A stretch of 64,000 nt of DNA from Larix kaempferi (lineage: Eukaryota > Streptophyta > Pinopsida > Pinales > Pinaceae): positions 2,060,501 to 2,124,500 of the forward strand of contig BSBM01000076.1 in NCBI GenBank assembly GCA_027924585.1. Direction: 5' to 3'. Positions 22,927 through 34,447 of the stretch are shown here, piece after piece (position 1 is the stretch's first letter; each line of letters starts with the position of its first letter). Below the pieces are notes generated by a model. That model was not told where the DNA came from. It was given only the letters and a program-made list of their open reading frames with translations, and did no database searches. The position numbers and the translations under genes were made by a program.

Positions 22927-23163
22927 TTACCACAATAGGTCAGACTTGAGCAGCAGGGACGGTCTCCTTGTCAAGTTCACCTTCAACCCGTGCTTCATAG
23001 TGAGTATCAACGATATCTTTGGCACAACCAAGTGATTTTCCACCACTCGAACTTTAAATCTCCTTAGAATTCTGGCTGCCGCGGCCTTCATCTGCATGTA
23101 CGCCATGTTCTTCCCCAAACACACTCTTGCTCCACCATTGAATGCAGCGAATTATTTGTGCCC
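22927..23163 (-). pseudogene. Cytochrome P450 C-terminal exon relic
   Basis: The minus strand reads FAAFNGGARVCLGKNMAYMQ, the P450 haem-binding loop with its cysteine ligand, followed by the usual C-terminal helix and sheet (KAAAARILRRFKV, MKHGLKVNLTRR) to a stop at 22929-22927. A splice acceptor (TTACTTGCAG) ends at 23164 and the exon continues in phase. Just before FAAF there is an in-frame TAA at 23154-23152, where related proteins read YKF. The GxRxCLGK form and the short C-terminus suit the CYP86 clan (fatty-acid hydroxylases such as CYP86, CYP94, CYP704), but the subfamily is not certain. Upstream exons were not found in the following kilobase on this strand. Whether a short alternative form is still expressed cannot be told. 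Confidence 0.75.
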
Positions 23164-23587
23164 CTGCAAGTAACTGAAGACTAGCGACAGAAAGGGAATT
23201 GTGTGCCCCTATCTGTGAATATGAGGGGGCATACATCCTTCGAAGCTTGGACAATTGTAATTTGAATTCAAATGAGATGGTGGGAAGCGGCAATGTAACT
23301 TGTATATGATAGAAAGGTAGACCAATGAAATTCAAAATTCAAATGGGCACGAGCAGGCCAAACGGTTGCATTAACCCTCGTTGCCATCTGTAATTTCCTT
23401 CCACCAAACCGCTATGAATGGTCCAGGTTCTGAAAGATTACAGAGACAAATAACATTACCCGTTGTCCATCTTTCGGAAAACCATCACAATCAGAAAGGA
23501 TCTGACAGAAGCGGGGATTTGGGCCCCAACCGCTCGGTAGTTATTGTTTTCCCAAGGGAAGTGGCTCCCCTAGTGTTTACAATGCAT

Positions 23588-23661
23588 GACATCGATCACA
23601 TCACATCGGCATACACCATTTGATGCATAACATCGATCACATCGGCATCCACCATTTGATT
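23588..23661. repeat. Short tandem duplication (CATCGATCACATCGGCAT)
   Basis: ACATCGATCACATC...ACCATTTGAT occurs twice in succession, the first copy with an extra ACATC. Unit about 36-41 bp. Confidence 0.85.
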
Positions 23662-25245
23662 CCATCAGAACATAATGTAGGAGACACATCGTTAACATAG
23701 AAGGAAATGGAGAGGTGGGCCATGTATCCACGTCTACGTAAAAAATGAATCTGCAATCGAGATAAGGATTGCCCTTACAAACTATGCATCCACTGCATCC
23801 CATCTCCAAGCATTGTTCCTTCCCTACCAAATTTAGGAAATTCAACCCATCCTTCTTAATCGTTTCTCTACTCATCAACCTCTCAAATATTTTATGCTTT
23901 GGAGATTCCCATGCTATCACATCATTGAGGACGTTCCTCGGTTACCCATCATAAGCGAGGGGATCCTTTTTTCGCAGAGTCACCTTTGAAAGAGGCTAGC
24001 ATACTTGTTAACCATTGTATACCATAGTGGCCATGATAGAGGTATGTTCCCATCAACATATGACCATTAGCACATCATTTTCTTAAATAATCAGCCCACC
24101 ATGTTTGGATGAAATTGCAGAAAATAAAACATGAAAAATGTAACCGATCTACAATGAACTAGTAGATACAAGTCTTCCCCAATGATCTCTCTTTATCTCC
24201 TTTTGCAATTTTCTTAAATTATCAATCACTACAAAAAAATATAATGCATTCCACAATCTCATTGGATTAAATTTTGCATATATATCCTTTGGATATCTTT
24301 GAATAATAGGTAACAAGCACATATCAGCACCATTAATTACTCTCTAAAAATCATTTGTTGTTCTCTTAGAATAATGAGCCTTCCACTTATTACACTTATG
24401 TGTTGTAGGCACTCTTATGAAATCTATGTTGTAGGCATGGAGCGTGATAGTACAACCATCATGGATGACATGATCATCCATGATCAAATTCTTGGGGAGA
24501 TGCAAAACGAGTGCAGAAAACACTGAAGAGATTAAAGAATAAAATGCAAGATCAAGACTGAAACTACAATTCAGTGCCCATGGATCTTGTTGAGATCAAC
24601 CACATCTCTGTTCACTCCTTGCAAAGTCCCTCGTTGATTTTACCCAAAATGGATAACCAATCTGCAAAAATTAAATTTGGAGTGTACATGAATTTGACTC
24701 CAATTTCGAGTCTTCTTCATTTTTGTCCTCACGAATTTGTTGGAAGCTTGTAAATCCTAAGTGTGCCTCTTAGGTTCCTTGAGATTCTCTACGGCATCTC
24801 CTAAGATCCATGCCTTATCCATTTGTAGTAACCTCAAGTCCATGCATACAGACATGCAACATCAATTGAATTGTGTGCCTTACATCCATGCGTACAGAGT
24901 ACATACAATGGTGATTTCTAATAACAAACACATGCAATGTGAGGACAAAGAGTAATCAACATGAAATGTGGTGTACTTAATGCAAACAGTTCATGTCTTC
25001 TCCCAGAGTTTTCATTTATCAGTAATAACTGGCAACACCTACTTTCTCCTCTTCTCCCTGAATTCACCATAATAAGCTTATGTTTCATCTTTGTATGTAC
25101 TCTTCATGTTTCCACGATCAATACTATGTTGCCCACTTCCCATATTTACAGTTTTGCTTTTGATTTTTTTTTTATTTCTATGGCTATTCCATAAACAATA
25201 TTAAATTCAATTGGTATATAATTAATACAATCATTTAACTTATGG
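23662..25245. other. Spacer, no supported gene
   Basis: Short frames only. There is a perfect palindrome with 11-bp arms (ATCATGGATGA and its complement) near 24458-24484. CACTACAAAAAAA near 24226 resembles a CACTA-type terminus but lacks a partner. No exon or RNA gene was recognised. Confidence 0.45.
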
Positions 25246-25420
25246 CTGCTTATTATAGATAGGCCACAAGTTAAGTGTTACTAATTATCTGTTTACCATA
25301 TCTTAGCTATCAATTATGACCTGTAAACTAAAATATTATATATATATAAAATAAATCTTGACAATACACTTCTCTCATCTTTCTGTAATCTTCTTATAAT
25401 CTTAAAAAAAAATCTTGGAA
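25246..25420. repeat. Dispersed repeat family R1, copy 1 (short)
   Basis: It shares ATAGGCCACAAGTTAAG and, after an internal deletion, AAATCTTGACAATACACTT...TCTCATC with copies at 32130-32430 and 59607-59935, in the same orientation and order. Non-coding; class unknown. Confidence 0.6.
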
Positions 25421-27699
25421 AAGATGCTATATGAACTTCAATCTCTAGACCTGCAAAACCTTTTAATAAATACATTCAATGCCCCTACATTGTCCTCCAT
25501 CTCTGCAAATAATTCTATAGGACAATTGGGACAAGATCCTCTCAATTATTGGGTGGTTTGAGCTCAGCCAGGTGGTGGCGAATGCCGAACCACTAATGGC
25601 CAAGAACTTCATGCATGCAAAGAAAGTTTTGAGTGTGGTATCCCGGAAGTTGGATCTTTTAGTATTTTCAGAGGAAATATATAGTAATTTTGTACTGCTG
25701 ATATTTTTACTTCTCTGGAGTTAGTTCTGATCCGTTTTTTTGGGTTATTTTTAGTCAATTTTGATGATAGTATTCCCACGTGGATAGCTTTAATCAGTTT
25801 CTATGATGAGATTTTGAATGATATGAGGTTTTCGTCGAGAAGCTTTGATATGCGTAACTTTAATTCCAAATAACAAGTTGCATGCTTTTTTTTCTCAACT
25901 TGAAAATTAAAGCCAATACAGTAGTAAAAGGCAATGCCCACACCAAATGCTATTTATTTTTGGCTAAACTTGCATTTTGCTTGATTCCATCGAGTCATTC
26001 GCCATTATCTCCATTTCAGTGTGCAATCAACACCAACAATGCTCTGCTTATATTTGGCTAAACTTGCATTTTGCTTGATTCCATCGAGTCATTCGCCATT
26101 ATCTCCATTTCAGCGTGCACTCAACAATTTACGTATTGTTGATGCTTGATGGTCACTAACCCTTGAAATAATAACATCGCTGCATTCAAGTATGAAGCGA
26201 TATTGAAAGAGTTGCAAGTCTCATTGGATGGGTTATCTCCAACCAAAACCTCAAAATTACTGGGAAATGGTGGTATTCTTTGTAGGCAGTGTCTTGGATG
26301 AGAAGAAACGTCTGAGTGCACGATGTCAAGGAATTACCGGGAAATAGTGGTCATTAAATCCACGCAGCATCTTGGATGGTCGTCTGAGTGCAAGGAAAAC
26401 ATGCAAAGGAAAATCAAACAAGTTAGGTTCTTTTCCTTTCTCTTAATCAATCTGTTTCAAAGCATAAAAGAGACACTTTAACCATTCAAAAACTCCTAAA
26501 CCTTATCATGCAATCTCTTAAGCAGTTCCAGAGACCCAAAACAGCAGACAACAGAGCAAAAAACAGACAGAAACAGAGGTAAAAAACTCTGTTTTTAGAC
26601 CTCATGTATCAGTCATGAATAAAAGGTGCGTGGACTTCAGCCACTCATTTTTCATGAATAAAAGGTGTGTGGAATTCAGAAAACACGCTTATGTTACCTC
26701 AACCGAGTGCGTGGAAGGCTTGGAAGTGTGTAAAACAGGGCTGGAACTAAGAAATTTGCAGTTTTTTTGGAAGTTCAATCATGGAGGATTGTACTAAGGA
26801 CCTAATGGATATTAAACACCAAAACAGTCGCTAGAAAAATTAACCTACATGTGCTCTATAGAGACCTACTCCCCAGTGGAGTCTGTCATTTCTATTTTAA
26901 AAAAAGGTTTCTGCGCTGACCACCAACAAACTGAAAGGAGCAAATATGACCTAATTCTTTCAAAATTGACAGTCCATACACACTTGAGATATCATATCAG
27001 TGAAGCAAACAAGCAAACAATCATTGGATAGAGATGAGAAAAAAAGGGGAACCTGCTTTCCAAGGTTGTCCTTTTGTTGCTTCGGCCCTTAAGATTTGAC
27101 GTGCTCCACTCCAATGGTTTGAGACCTGCAAAAGAGAAAAACAACCTTCCTTGAAGCTTTATGGTATGCATAGAAATACAAATAAAATCAAATATATGGA
27201 TATAATTACAACTAATCTTGATTAACCTATTGAAGAGATTAGTATTCCTTACCTAACAAAGATATAATAATCCAAAATTTAGACATAAATTTAGGGGAAG
27301 GAAAGATCATAAATTTCCATTAATAGACAATAAGAATGAGATACATATCACCTTTCCACCCTCACTAACACCTTTAGAAACCTTCGACCGGGTGCAGAGG
27401 TTCGACCAGGTGCCTCTGCACCCAAACTGCTTGTGCTCCAAACTTCCAATTGCTTCATCTTCTAATGGTGTATAAGGGAGAAGTCACATAAGGGAGATGA
27501 CTTCAATAACAAATTAAAGACTACCTAGAGATAAGGGACATTGAGGGGAAATGGGGCATCTATGCTCAAAAGAGTAGAGAAATTCTTCCAACATAACTTT
27601 AACAGGGTTTGGTTCCCCCTCTTGGTTCACCATATCCTTTTTTTATGAGTTTTTGGGATAGTTAGAATGGTTATGAAGTAGTTTTAGGAGTTGTAACCA
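25421..27699. other. Spacer with local duplications, no supported gene
   Basis: Apart from the 94-bp duplication at 25960-26126, there is a diverged duplicate of the GGAAATGGTGG...CTTGGATG...CGTCTGAGTGCA block (about 26265-26310 and 26335-26390). GAATAAAAGGTGCGTGGA is also duplicated near 26618 and 26655. No gene was recognised. Confidence 0.5.
25960..26126. repeat. Tandem duplication, 94-bp period
   Basis: TTTGGCTAAACTTGCATTTT...CCATTTCAG begins at about 25960 and again at 26053. The roughly 73-bp core is almost identical, separated by a 20-bp spacer. Confidence 0.9.
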
Positions 27700-28730
27700 A
27701 GGCCAACCACCTTGAAACTGCTTTATTTCACTAATTTTTGTGGTTTTTTAATATTTTTGTGCACTTTTCTTGGCCCACGCACCCTGCTAAAGGGAAAGGA
27801 GCACGGTGATCCAGGTAGATCTTCACTAATCAAAAGTGGTCAAAAAATGGGCAGAAATTTGCAGTCTCGAATGCTGATAAGAAGTATGCCATTGCGTAGG
27901 GCTCGTCAAGAGCTATCCGACAACATTCGTTTCGCCTCAATCGGAGCTCGTATGACCAAAATATCACATTCTGAAGTTTTCAGCAAACAGTGGGAAAATG
28001 CAAACAAAATGCCACGTGGCACCATTGGAAGGGTGCCACGTGCCCTATATGGCTGCACAGTGGCAGGTTGAATTGGTAGATTACAGCTGAGTTGGCATCC
28101 CAATGGACCAATGCAATCTTGACAAGTGACACTCGGTGATGACGTGGCATTGTTGCTGGCAGCTTGCGTGGCAATGACGTGGACCACCTGGAAACCACCA
28201 CGTAGCAGGCCGATTTGCCAATGTATTGTTCCATTTACCAAAAACATATGTACATCCTCCAAGAATCAAACTCTAAACCTCCGCTCTACCAATCCATCTA
28301 CAAGTATTCCTTCCTACACAGTTGGAATAAAGCTTATTTAACTTTGAGTTTTTGTTATGGCAGAAAAATGGGGGAGCAGGAGCCCGCGGGTTTGAACCTG
28401 GGTCTCCCGTCCAACATTCATATATAGCATTGCAAACCGCGTGGACTCTATATATCACGGACCGTTATAACCAAACCATATTATTTGGTATGTCACATGT
28501 TGCCACGAATGCACCTATTTGCATATGTTTCGAGTGGTTAAAAAATTATATGCCAAAGATTCTATGCATTGTATTATGGTTTGGTGGTTATGAGTTGGAG
28601 TTTGTATTATGCCAAAAGGGGGCATGCCACCGTGACTCCAAGATGCCAACGAATTTCATACTATATACTAAAAAGGATCAACAAATCTCGAAAAAGTGCT
28701 TGGGATGAATTCTGAAAACGTATCAACACA
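27700..28730. other. Spacer with ACGT-core cluster, no supported gene
   Basis: Overlapping short frames on both strands, none with family features. It holds the ACGT cluster at 28011-28203 and a GGGTTTGAACCTGGG string near 28389 that resembles a polymerase III B box without a convincing A box. Confidence 0.4.
28011..28203. promoter_or_regulatory. Cluster of five ACGT-core (G-box/ABRE-like) motifs
   Basis: GCCACGTGGC at 28011-28020, GCCACGTGCC near 28035, TGACGTGGCA near 28139, TGACGTGGAC near 28174 and CCACGTAGC near 28197. Plant bZIP and bHLH factors bind such cores. No downstream gene is evident, so a regulatory role is only possible. Confidence 0.25.
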
Positions 28731-28739
28731 TTGAAGCAT

Positions 28740-28887
28740 GGGAAAGCTAAGCATTGAGCTTTAGAGTATTAAATGCACTGGCTCAGTGCTTAGGGTTCGT
28801 TAGATGTGGAGATTCTCCAGATCCAACGGACCCTAAGCACTGAGCTGCGGCATTTAATGCTCTGCAGCTCAATGCTTAGCTTTCGCC
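28740..28887. mobile_element. Foldback MITE, Mutator-like, with 9-bp target duplication
   Basis: A 148-bp element is flanked by direct repeats TTGAAGCAT at 28731-28739 and 28888-28896. Its arms (about 70 bases each) are inverted copies: GAAAGCTAAGCATTGAGCT on the left pairs with AGCTCAATGCTTAGCTTTC on the right, and pairing continues with about ten mismatches to a three-base loop near 28814. Outer ends are GGGAAAGC and, reversed, GGCGAAAGC. A 9-bp duplication and long terminal inverted repeats are features of Mutator-like MITEs. No transposase is encoded. Confidence 0.8.
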
Positions 28888-28896
28888 TTGAAGCAT

Positions 28897-31514
28897 ATCT
28901 CCAAGACTTAAGAATTGGACTTTCTACATGGCAACGACACAAAACTGTTACAACTTAACCCTTCACCCAAGGTGTCGAAGCCCTAATTCACATGGTGTAG
29001 ACTCAAGGGAAACTAAGAGGGAGGCCATTGTAACTTCAGCAATCCTCTTATACTTTTTAAGGCTGTGAATTATTCTAGCACAAGGGAGGATTTCCTACCA
29101 ACAATAGTCTAAGTCTTATAGGTACAACTTTGCAAGGGTTTGATACACTAAAACCAATATGTTTTTAGTGAGTTTTGTAATGGAATTTCCAGGTTTATTA
29201 GGCTTTAAACAACAACCCTATTAACATATCCTAAATACGATTTAAGACCTGAATCAAATCTATTTTAACAATTTTAACTTGTTGGTATAATTACAGATTT
29301 GACTAATATAATTCAAGTAGGTTTGAAGTGATAAACAATTAAGGTTAATAGCTTGGATTGCGGATCTGGAAATTCCGATTAACTTTATTTAATGTCAGAT
29401 TTGTGAGAACAACAAAAAATAAAGAAAAAAAATGATATTTTTGTTGGTTGAAGGACAGACTAGTGCCTAGCAACACATTGGGCATATGGGGTTAGAAGAT
29501 AGAAAATAATATGAACTCTTATTGCAAAAGGGAAGAGGTATGCAACCATATAAATGGCTTGCAACACAATTTCCTTGTTGATTACTAAGGCGGATTTTAG
29601 CAGGTGATGTAAGTACCCAATCTCTACACCATGGATCTATTACATGAAAAAACATCAACACATATTCCTAGCACTTTCTTTCTTCGAAATGATACTAGTG
29701 ACATACATGTATGGGTTTTAATACATGTATGGGGTTTAAGATAAGAATAACAAAGAGGAAATCATTTAGTACTAGATAATTCAATTTAAAAGATGTTACC
29801 CATGGTAGTTGTCATTCCACAAACAAATCTCCAACAATGCAAATCAACCCAAGTAGGTTGGATGCAATATATTAGCTTCGAATGCAATATATTAGCTTTG
29901 ATATATCTCAAGTAACTTAAAAATAATATTACAAATTTCTCTAAACCATCAACAACCTTTACAAATGGAGGAGTCTTGCTTATATAGATTTTAAGGCTCA
30001 AAACTTCATAATAAAATAACGATGTCCATACCAGAACCCTAGATGTAATCTAGGAATGCATAAACTAATAATATCCATCTAATTCACTTAGTGAACAAAT
30101 TCAACAACAAAATAAAATATTGGGAGACACATATACAAATATCCAAGTGGAAAACCTCCTCAAGGTGAGACACGCTCCCCAAAGTGTGCAACCAACGAAG
30201 TCAAGTCAATAACAAGCATAACAATCCCCTCCAAGAGAAAGTCGCTCCTCTAAAAATATGCAAACACCTCATTCCCCTCACCTCCAAGAGAGTCGCTCCT
30301 CTAAAAATATGCAAACACCTCATTCCCCTCACGCGTGTGGCATACAAGAGATAAGATGGACTCACGTGTGGCATCTCCTAGGGTTTGTCCTCATAAAAAA
30401 TACCAAGAACAAGTCCAAATGTGGTCTCTAAGGTATGCCAATGGTCATATTCTAAGCCTTAAGGAGTCAAGATGATTCAAGCCTCTATCCAACTCGAGCT
30501 TTTTCATACCAAAACAACAAACTTCATCATGAATTAAGTGGACTACCACATATAATCAACCAATCATTAATCAAATAAGTGAAATGGATCCAAATATGTG
30601 TCAATAAATCCAAGTGCTCCATTCTCCGTTTTTCCATGCCCTCATCAACATGTGGGAAGGGTTGTTGATGGGAAGGGGGAAACCCACCCCTCTTACTAGG
30701 TTGTTACATATATTCATCAATAATCATGCCGCAAAGGGGTCAAGCCTTAGGTTTATCACTATAATAGTGACCTAACATGTAGCATAGGTAAGCACTCCCC
30801 CTAGAACAACCATATATGATGTAATAATACCAAGTACCAAGTAGGTGTGAAATACACACAAACTAACTAGAGCGCTCATGCCTAGAATCAAGACAAAAAA
30901 GCGGTCAATGATACCAATTAATCCCTTCATATAAGTGTAAACCATATAGATATGCCATCATATGTCAAAGATACAAGAATAACAAGGGGACTATATACTA
31001 ATTCATTTGTACACACCCTCCATCAAGTAGCCTTACCAACATACTGCACACATATTGAATAACATCTTAGAAACTTTGGTGCAATGAATAAATCAAATAA
31101 TATCATTTGGCAACTCTGGGTACAAAACCACCACTTTGCACTGGAACACTTTTTCTCAAAACATCACACGCCATGTAGTTGAGGCAACAAGTAAGCTCAA
31201 CATGGGCCATTAGGGAAATATTAGGAAATGCAGACGGCCATAACAATCCATGAGTGTCACAATAATCAACCCATCGAAAGTGATATGTTTGTACTGCATC
31301 ATCGACCCAAGAAATAATATGGGAAGTGGGTCATTGTGTAGAATGAAAGGTAACAAGGCACACGACAACCATCCATCCATTCAAGAAGTGACATGGTATA
31401 TAACCACATTTGGCCCACTGAGATTCACCATGGAAGATGGTTTACAACCCATGAAGAGCACAATTGACTATATCAAAAGGGGAGATGTCTAAGGGCACGT
31501 CAAAACCTCGAAGT
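28897..31514. other. Spacer, no supported gene
   Basis: AT-rich sequence with short frames only. It includes a 51-bp tandem duplication at 30229-30331. No exons, element ends or RNA genes were recognised. Confidence 0.45.
30229..30331. repeat. Tandem duplication, ~51-bp unit x2
   Basis: CTCCAAGAG(AA)AGTCGCTCC...ATTCCCCTCAC occurs twice back to back; the copies differ by a two-base indel. Confidence 0.92.
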
Positions 31515-31688
31515 TGTTAGTGTAAGTACAATTGTTTAAGCTTATGGAGGCTAACTTATCCATCAAAGTGGTAGACTTATATGTCAAGTTGGTACACCTT
31601 GTTTAAGCGGTTAACATACCAACAAATTAAGAGTTGGACCTTTCCCAAAATATTATAAATTCAGGTGATCTCTTTGTATTACACAATA
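31515..31688 (+). repeat. Repeat R2 copy 1 (174 bp, LTR- or SINE-like)
   Basis: TGTTAGTGTAAGTACAATTG...TTGTATTACACAATA aligns end to end with 33707-33880, about 70% identical by eye and equal in length. A (TAA)n run at about 31723-31756 follows. Copies could be old LTRs of a small element 2.2 kb long or members of a short retroposon family. Confidence 0.6.
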
Positions 31689-31722
31689 AAGTAATATATA
31701 GATTGTTGTTCCACTATATAGT

Positions 31723-31756
31723 AATAATAATAATAATAACAATAATAATAATAATA
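31723..31756. repeat. (TAA)n microsatellite
   Basis: TAA trinucleotides with one AAC interruption. Confidence 0.95.
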
Positions 31757-32111
31757 AGGTCACAGCCAAGCCACACACGAAATTAGTGTATGAGACCACC
31801 TTGTTTGTGGGACAAGGTACCCCCTCGGCTTAGCATTTTTACTCTTAAAGTCTATGGAGGTGTACATTCTTGTCTTTCGACAATAGGTGGCCCACTAAAG
31901 ATCTACGTTGTAAGCTTAACCATGGTTGTTCCATTCATCATGGTTTCAATGGTCTTTTGTCTTTCATTATTGCAGATCCGCGGTCATTGGTGATTGGATG
32001 ATGGTTTTGCTTGGCTCATGTCACTCCCATTGATCTCTTATCGGTGGCCACCTATTATCCACTTTATGTCATGTGGTATTTTATTTGTCAAATGTTTATC
32101 ACTCACAAATC

Positions 32112-32155
32112 CACTTAACTTGTGACCGATGAACATTGATAGGTCATAAGTTAAG
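32112..32155. repeat. Short hairpin at the start of R1 copy 2
   Basis: CTTAACTTGTGACC is followed after about 13 bases by GGTCATAAGTTAAG, its near-perfect inverse. It sits at the edge of the R1 repeat. Confidence 0.6.
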
Positions 32156-32430
32156 CCATGAACAAGTTATATGTTACTTTTTTTCCATGTGTAGTTGTAA
32201 TCGTCCATTGCATATGCCTCAGCTACATGTTACCATGCATCAACTACAACTTATCCATGGATCAACTACCAGTTATTTATTTATTTATTTATAATTTTTT
32301 TTTCAAATCTGGAACAACGCCCATAAAATCAATCTAGATAGTACACTTGTCTCATCCTCATGTAATCTAGGAAAAAAATACTTGCTACTCCACCCCAAAT
32401 TCTAAAATATAAACACCTATCAATGTAGAG
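32130..32430. repeat. Dispersed repeat family R1, copy 2
   Basis: Collinear with 59607-59935: ATAGGTCATAAGTTAAG, CATGAACAAGTTATATGTTAC, CATGCATCAACTACAA, AAAATCAATCTAGATAGTAC, TCCACCCCAAATTCTAAAAT and ATAAACACCTATCAA recur in the same order. Non-coding. Confidence 0.8.
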
Positions 32431-32859
32431 GTAACTTGGGTTTTCAGAAGAGACCAAGGATTTATTCCCTTGGTTATTAGTTTTTTTTTCAAAATTAAAC
32501 AAACTATCATTTGTAAAGGAGTGTATATTTTTGGGTATCCTTGGAAGTGGTTTGGCATGTTGTTTTTGCCTTAAGTATCTATTGAAGCTTCTGTTTTCCA
32601 TTTTATATGAGGAGTTTTGAAGGTCATTATGCTCTCTTTCCAAGAAGTAGATGCACACCACACTAATTTTTCTTTTTGAGATTGTTATTTTTCTTATGGA
32701 TTGAATAAATATGTGTTGATTTCTCACTTCTAGATGGGTACCTATCATGGCCTTGTTGGTTGGGGCCCATATCGAGGATTGTTGTCTATGATGGCACTTC
32801 AGTTTTTGGTACCTCTTATTCTTCACCTTTAAGAAATTGGTTGTGGGCCACTCATGCAA
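32329..32859 (-). CDS. Unrecognised ORF, 176 aa
   Basis: An open frame of 176 codons is long for DNA this AT-rich and so is recorded. The protein is basic, rich in Lys, Arg, Asn and Ser, with no signal peptide, membrane span or motif that I recognise. Its last 30 or so residues lie in the dispersed repeat R1, which argues against a host gene. A relic of a mobile-element ORF or a chance frame are both possible. Confidence 0.18.
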   Translation of the reverse strand: MHEWPTTNFLKVKNKRYQKLKCHHRQQSSIWAPTNKAMIGTHLEVRNQHIFIQSIRKITISKRKISVVCIYFLEREHNDLQNSSYKMENRSFNRYLRQKQHAKPLPRIPKNIHSFTNDSLFNFEKKTNNQGNKSLVSSENPSYLYIDRCLYFRIWGGVASIFFLDYMRMRQVYYLD

Positions 32860-33706
32860 ATAGTTTTAATGAGTCACTAAGCATTTGTTTTCATTACGTG
32901 GCCAACTTTGTTTTACAATTACTTGGAGCTAACCACTTTGGAGTGTTTCTTGCTTAGGTTGTTTGACATCATTACCACTTTTAGCTTGTACCTCCATACT
33001 TTCACCATCATATGTGACATCCATTGTCATTATTATGTCCAACTAATTCAACATTATGGGGGGGATGGTGTGCAATACGTCCTCAAGTGATTGCTTAAGA
33101 CTCACCATTTTGTTCAAGATCAATGTTCTTCATAGTGAGCCTTGCGCATATCATTGATTCTTATTTTGACTAGGTGATTGCAGTTGCTAGTGACCCATGA
33201 ACTCTGGCGAGTTGGATTGGCATTCATAGGAACACTCCTTTTGTGGTGTTTTTCTTGATTGTATGAGTACCTAATTAGGGTTTTTATGTTGAGACTCATT
33301 TTAAAGGATTAATTTATTTTGGAGGGTTGGCATGCATTCGATTTTTATTGCCTCGGGAGTTTGTAATTTGCAACTTGGACTTCTTATGTAAATTTTTTAT
33401 GGCATTTCTAGCTTGGCGTTACTTGTCCATCTTTAGAGTTCCATCCATACTTCCTAGTTGGATCTTTTAGCCTCCACGGATCTCATGCTCTCACCATTCA
33501 ATGCATTTTTGTGGGATCTTCTTTAGTTTCAGCTCCAGTGATTTTTCAACATTGGTGATTGACTCTGTTATGAGGAAGGGATTTTTCTAATGATTTTTTC
33601 CTTTTTCTCTGTTTATGAGAGTTTTGTGCTTGGGTACCTAAGCAAACCTCATTGTCAAGACCCAATTTCTTCTTGTGTTTACTCATATGTTTTGCTTAAT
33701 GAGGTA

Positions 33707-33880
33707 TGTTAATGTACATACAATTGTTTAAGCTTGCATAGGTTAACTTATCTACCAAATTGGTGGACTTATTTTCCAAGATGGTACACCTTGTTTCCCC
33801 AGTTGACATGCTTACAAATGATGAGGTATACCTTTCATGATTTCTTATAAATGTGACTTATACATTTGTATTACACAATA
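33707..33880 (+). repeat. Repeat R2 copy 2 (174 bp)
   Basis: TGTTAATGTACATACAATTG...TTGTATTACACAATA, the partner of the copy at 31515. It ends directly at a poly(A) run and (TA)n, unlike copy 1, which is followed by (TAA)n. Confidence 0.6.
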
Positions 33881-33881
33881 G

Positions 33882-33883
33882 AA

Positions 33884-33955
<72 letters not shown>
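33882..33955. repeat. Poly(A) plus (TA)n microsatellite
   Basis: About 19 A residues followed by about 27 TA units. Confidence 0.97.
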
Positions 33956-33958
<3 letters not shown>

Positions 33959-34447
33959 TTTATATTATAATTTTTATTCATGTCAAGGCTCATTTATGAT
34001 TTAGGTTAAACCTAGATTTCTACAAAAGAATCTCCAAACCTAAATGCATCTGTTTGCATTTTGTTGCAACACCTAATCCAATGTGGATATCCATGCCTCC
34101 ATCTTGGCTATTAATCACCCTAAGTATACACGTAAATCACCCTTACAAAAGAATTATTTAAACCCTTCAATGTTTAACTAACTTCGGGGTAGTGTTAACT
34201 GCAATGCCTCCTGATTAGGATCCTGCATAACCAATCCATTCTCTTAATCATATGGGCAGTTTGTAGTCTGAACGCATGGAGGGTTGGGAGAAAGTGATTA
34301 TAGGTGTTTGATAAGGACAAAGAGGATCCACATGTTTTTTTTAATTTATTTATTTTCAAATATATTAGTTATTTGTGCAATGGCATAAGAGGATTATTGA
34401 TTATTATAGTTTTGATTTTTATGCATTTCACATCATTACACACCAAC

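Larger units (their letters stand above)
31757..33706. other. Interval between the two R2 copies, no recognised coding
   Basis: About 2 kb that would be the internal region if the R2 copies are LTRs. It includes dispersed repeat R1 copy 2 and an unrecognised minus-strand frame (32329-32859). No RT, gag or integrase motif and no primer-binding site were seen. Confidence 0.45.

Noticed and set aside
23570-23920. 116-codon minus-strand frame upstream of the P450 exon as a further P450 exon
   Set aside because: No I-helix, ExxR or PERF motif and it overlaps the short tandem duplication; it does not continue the P450 reading.
24226-24240. CACTACAAAAAAA as a CACTA transposon end
   Set aside because: No partner end and no subterminal repeats nearby; poly(A) makes a chance match likely.
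28380-28410. GGGTTTGAACCTGGG as the B box of a third SINE or a tRNA
   Set aside because: No A box at the right distance on either strand and no similarity to the two SINE copies.
30229-30331. Direct repeats considered as a CRISPR-like array
   Set aside because: Only two adjacent copies, no unique spacers, in a plant context.
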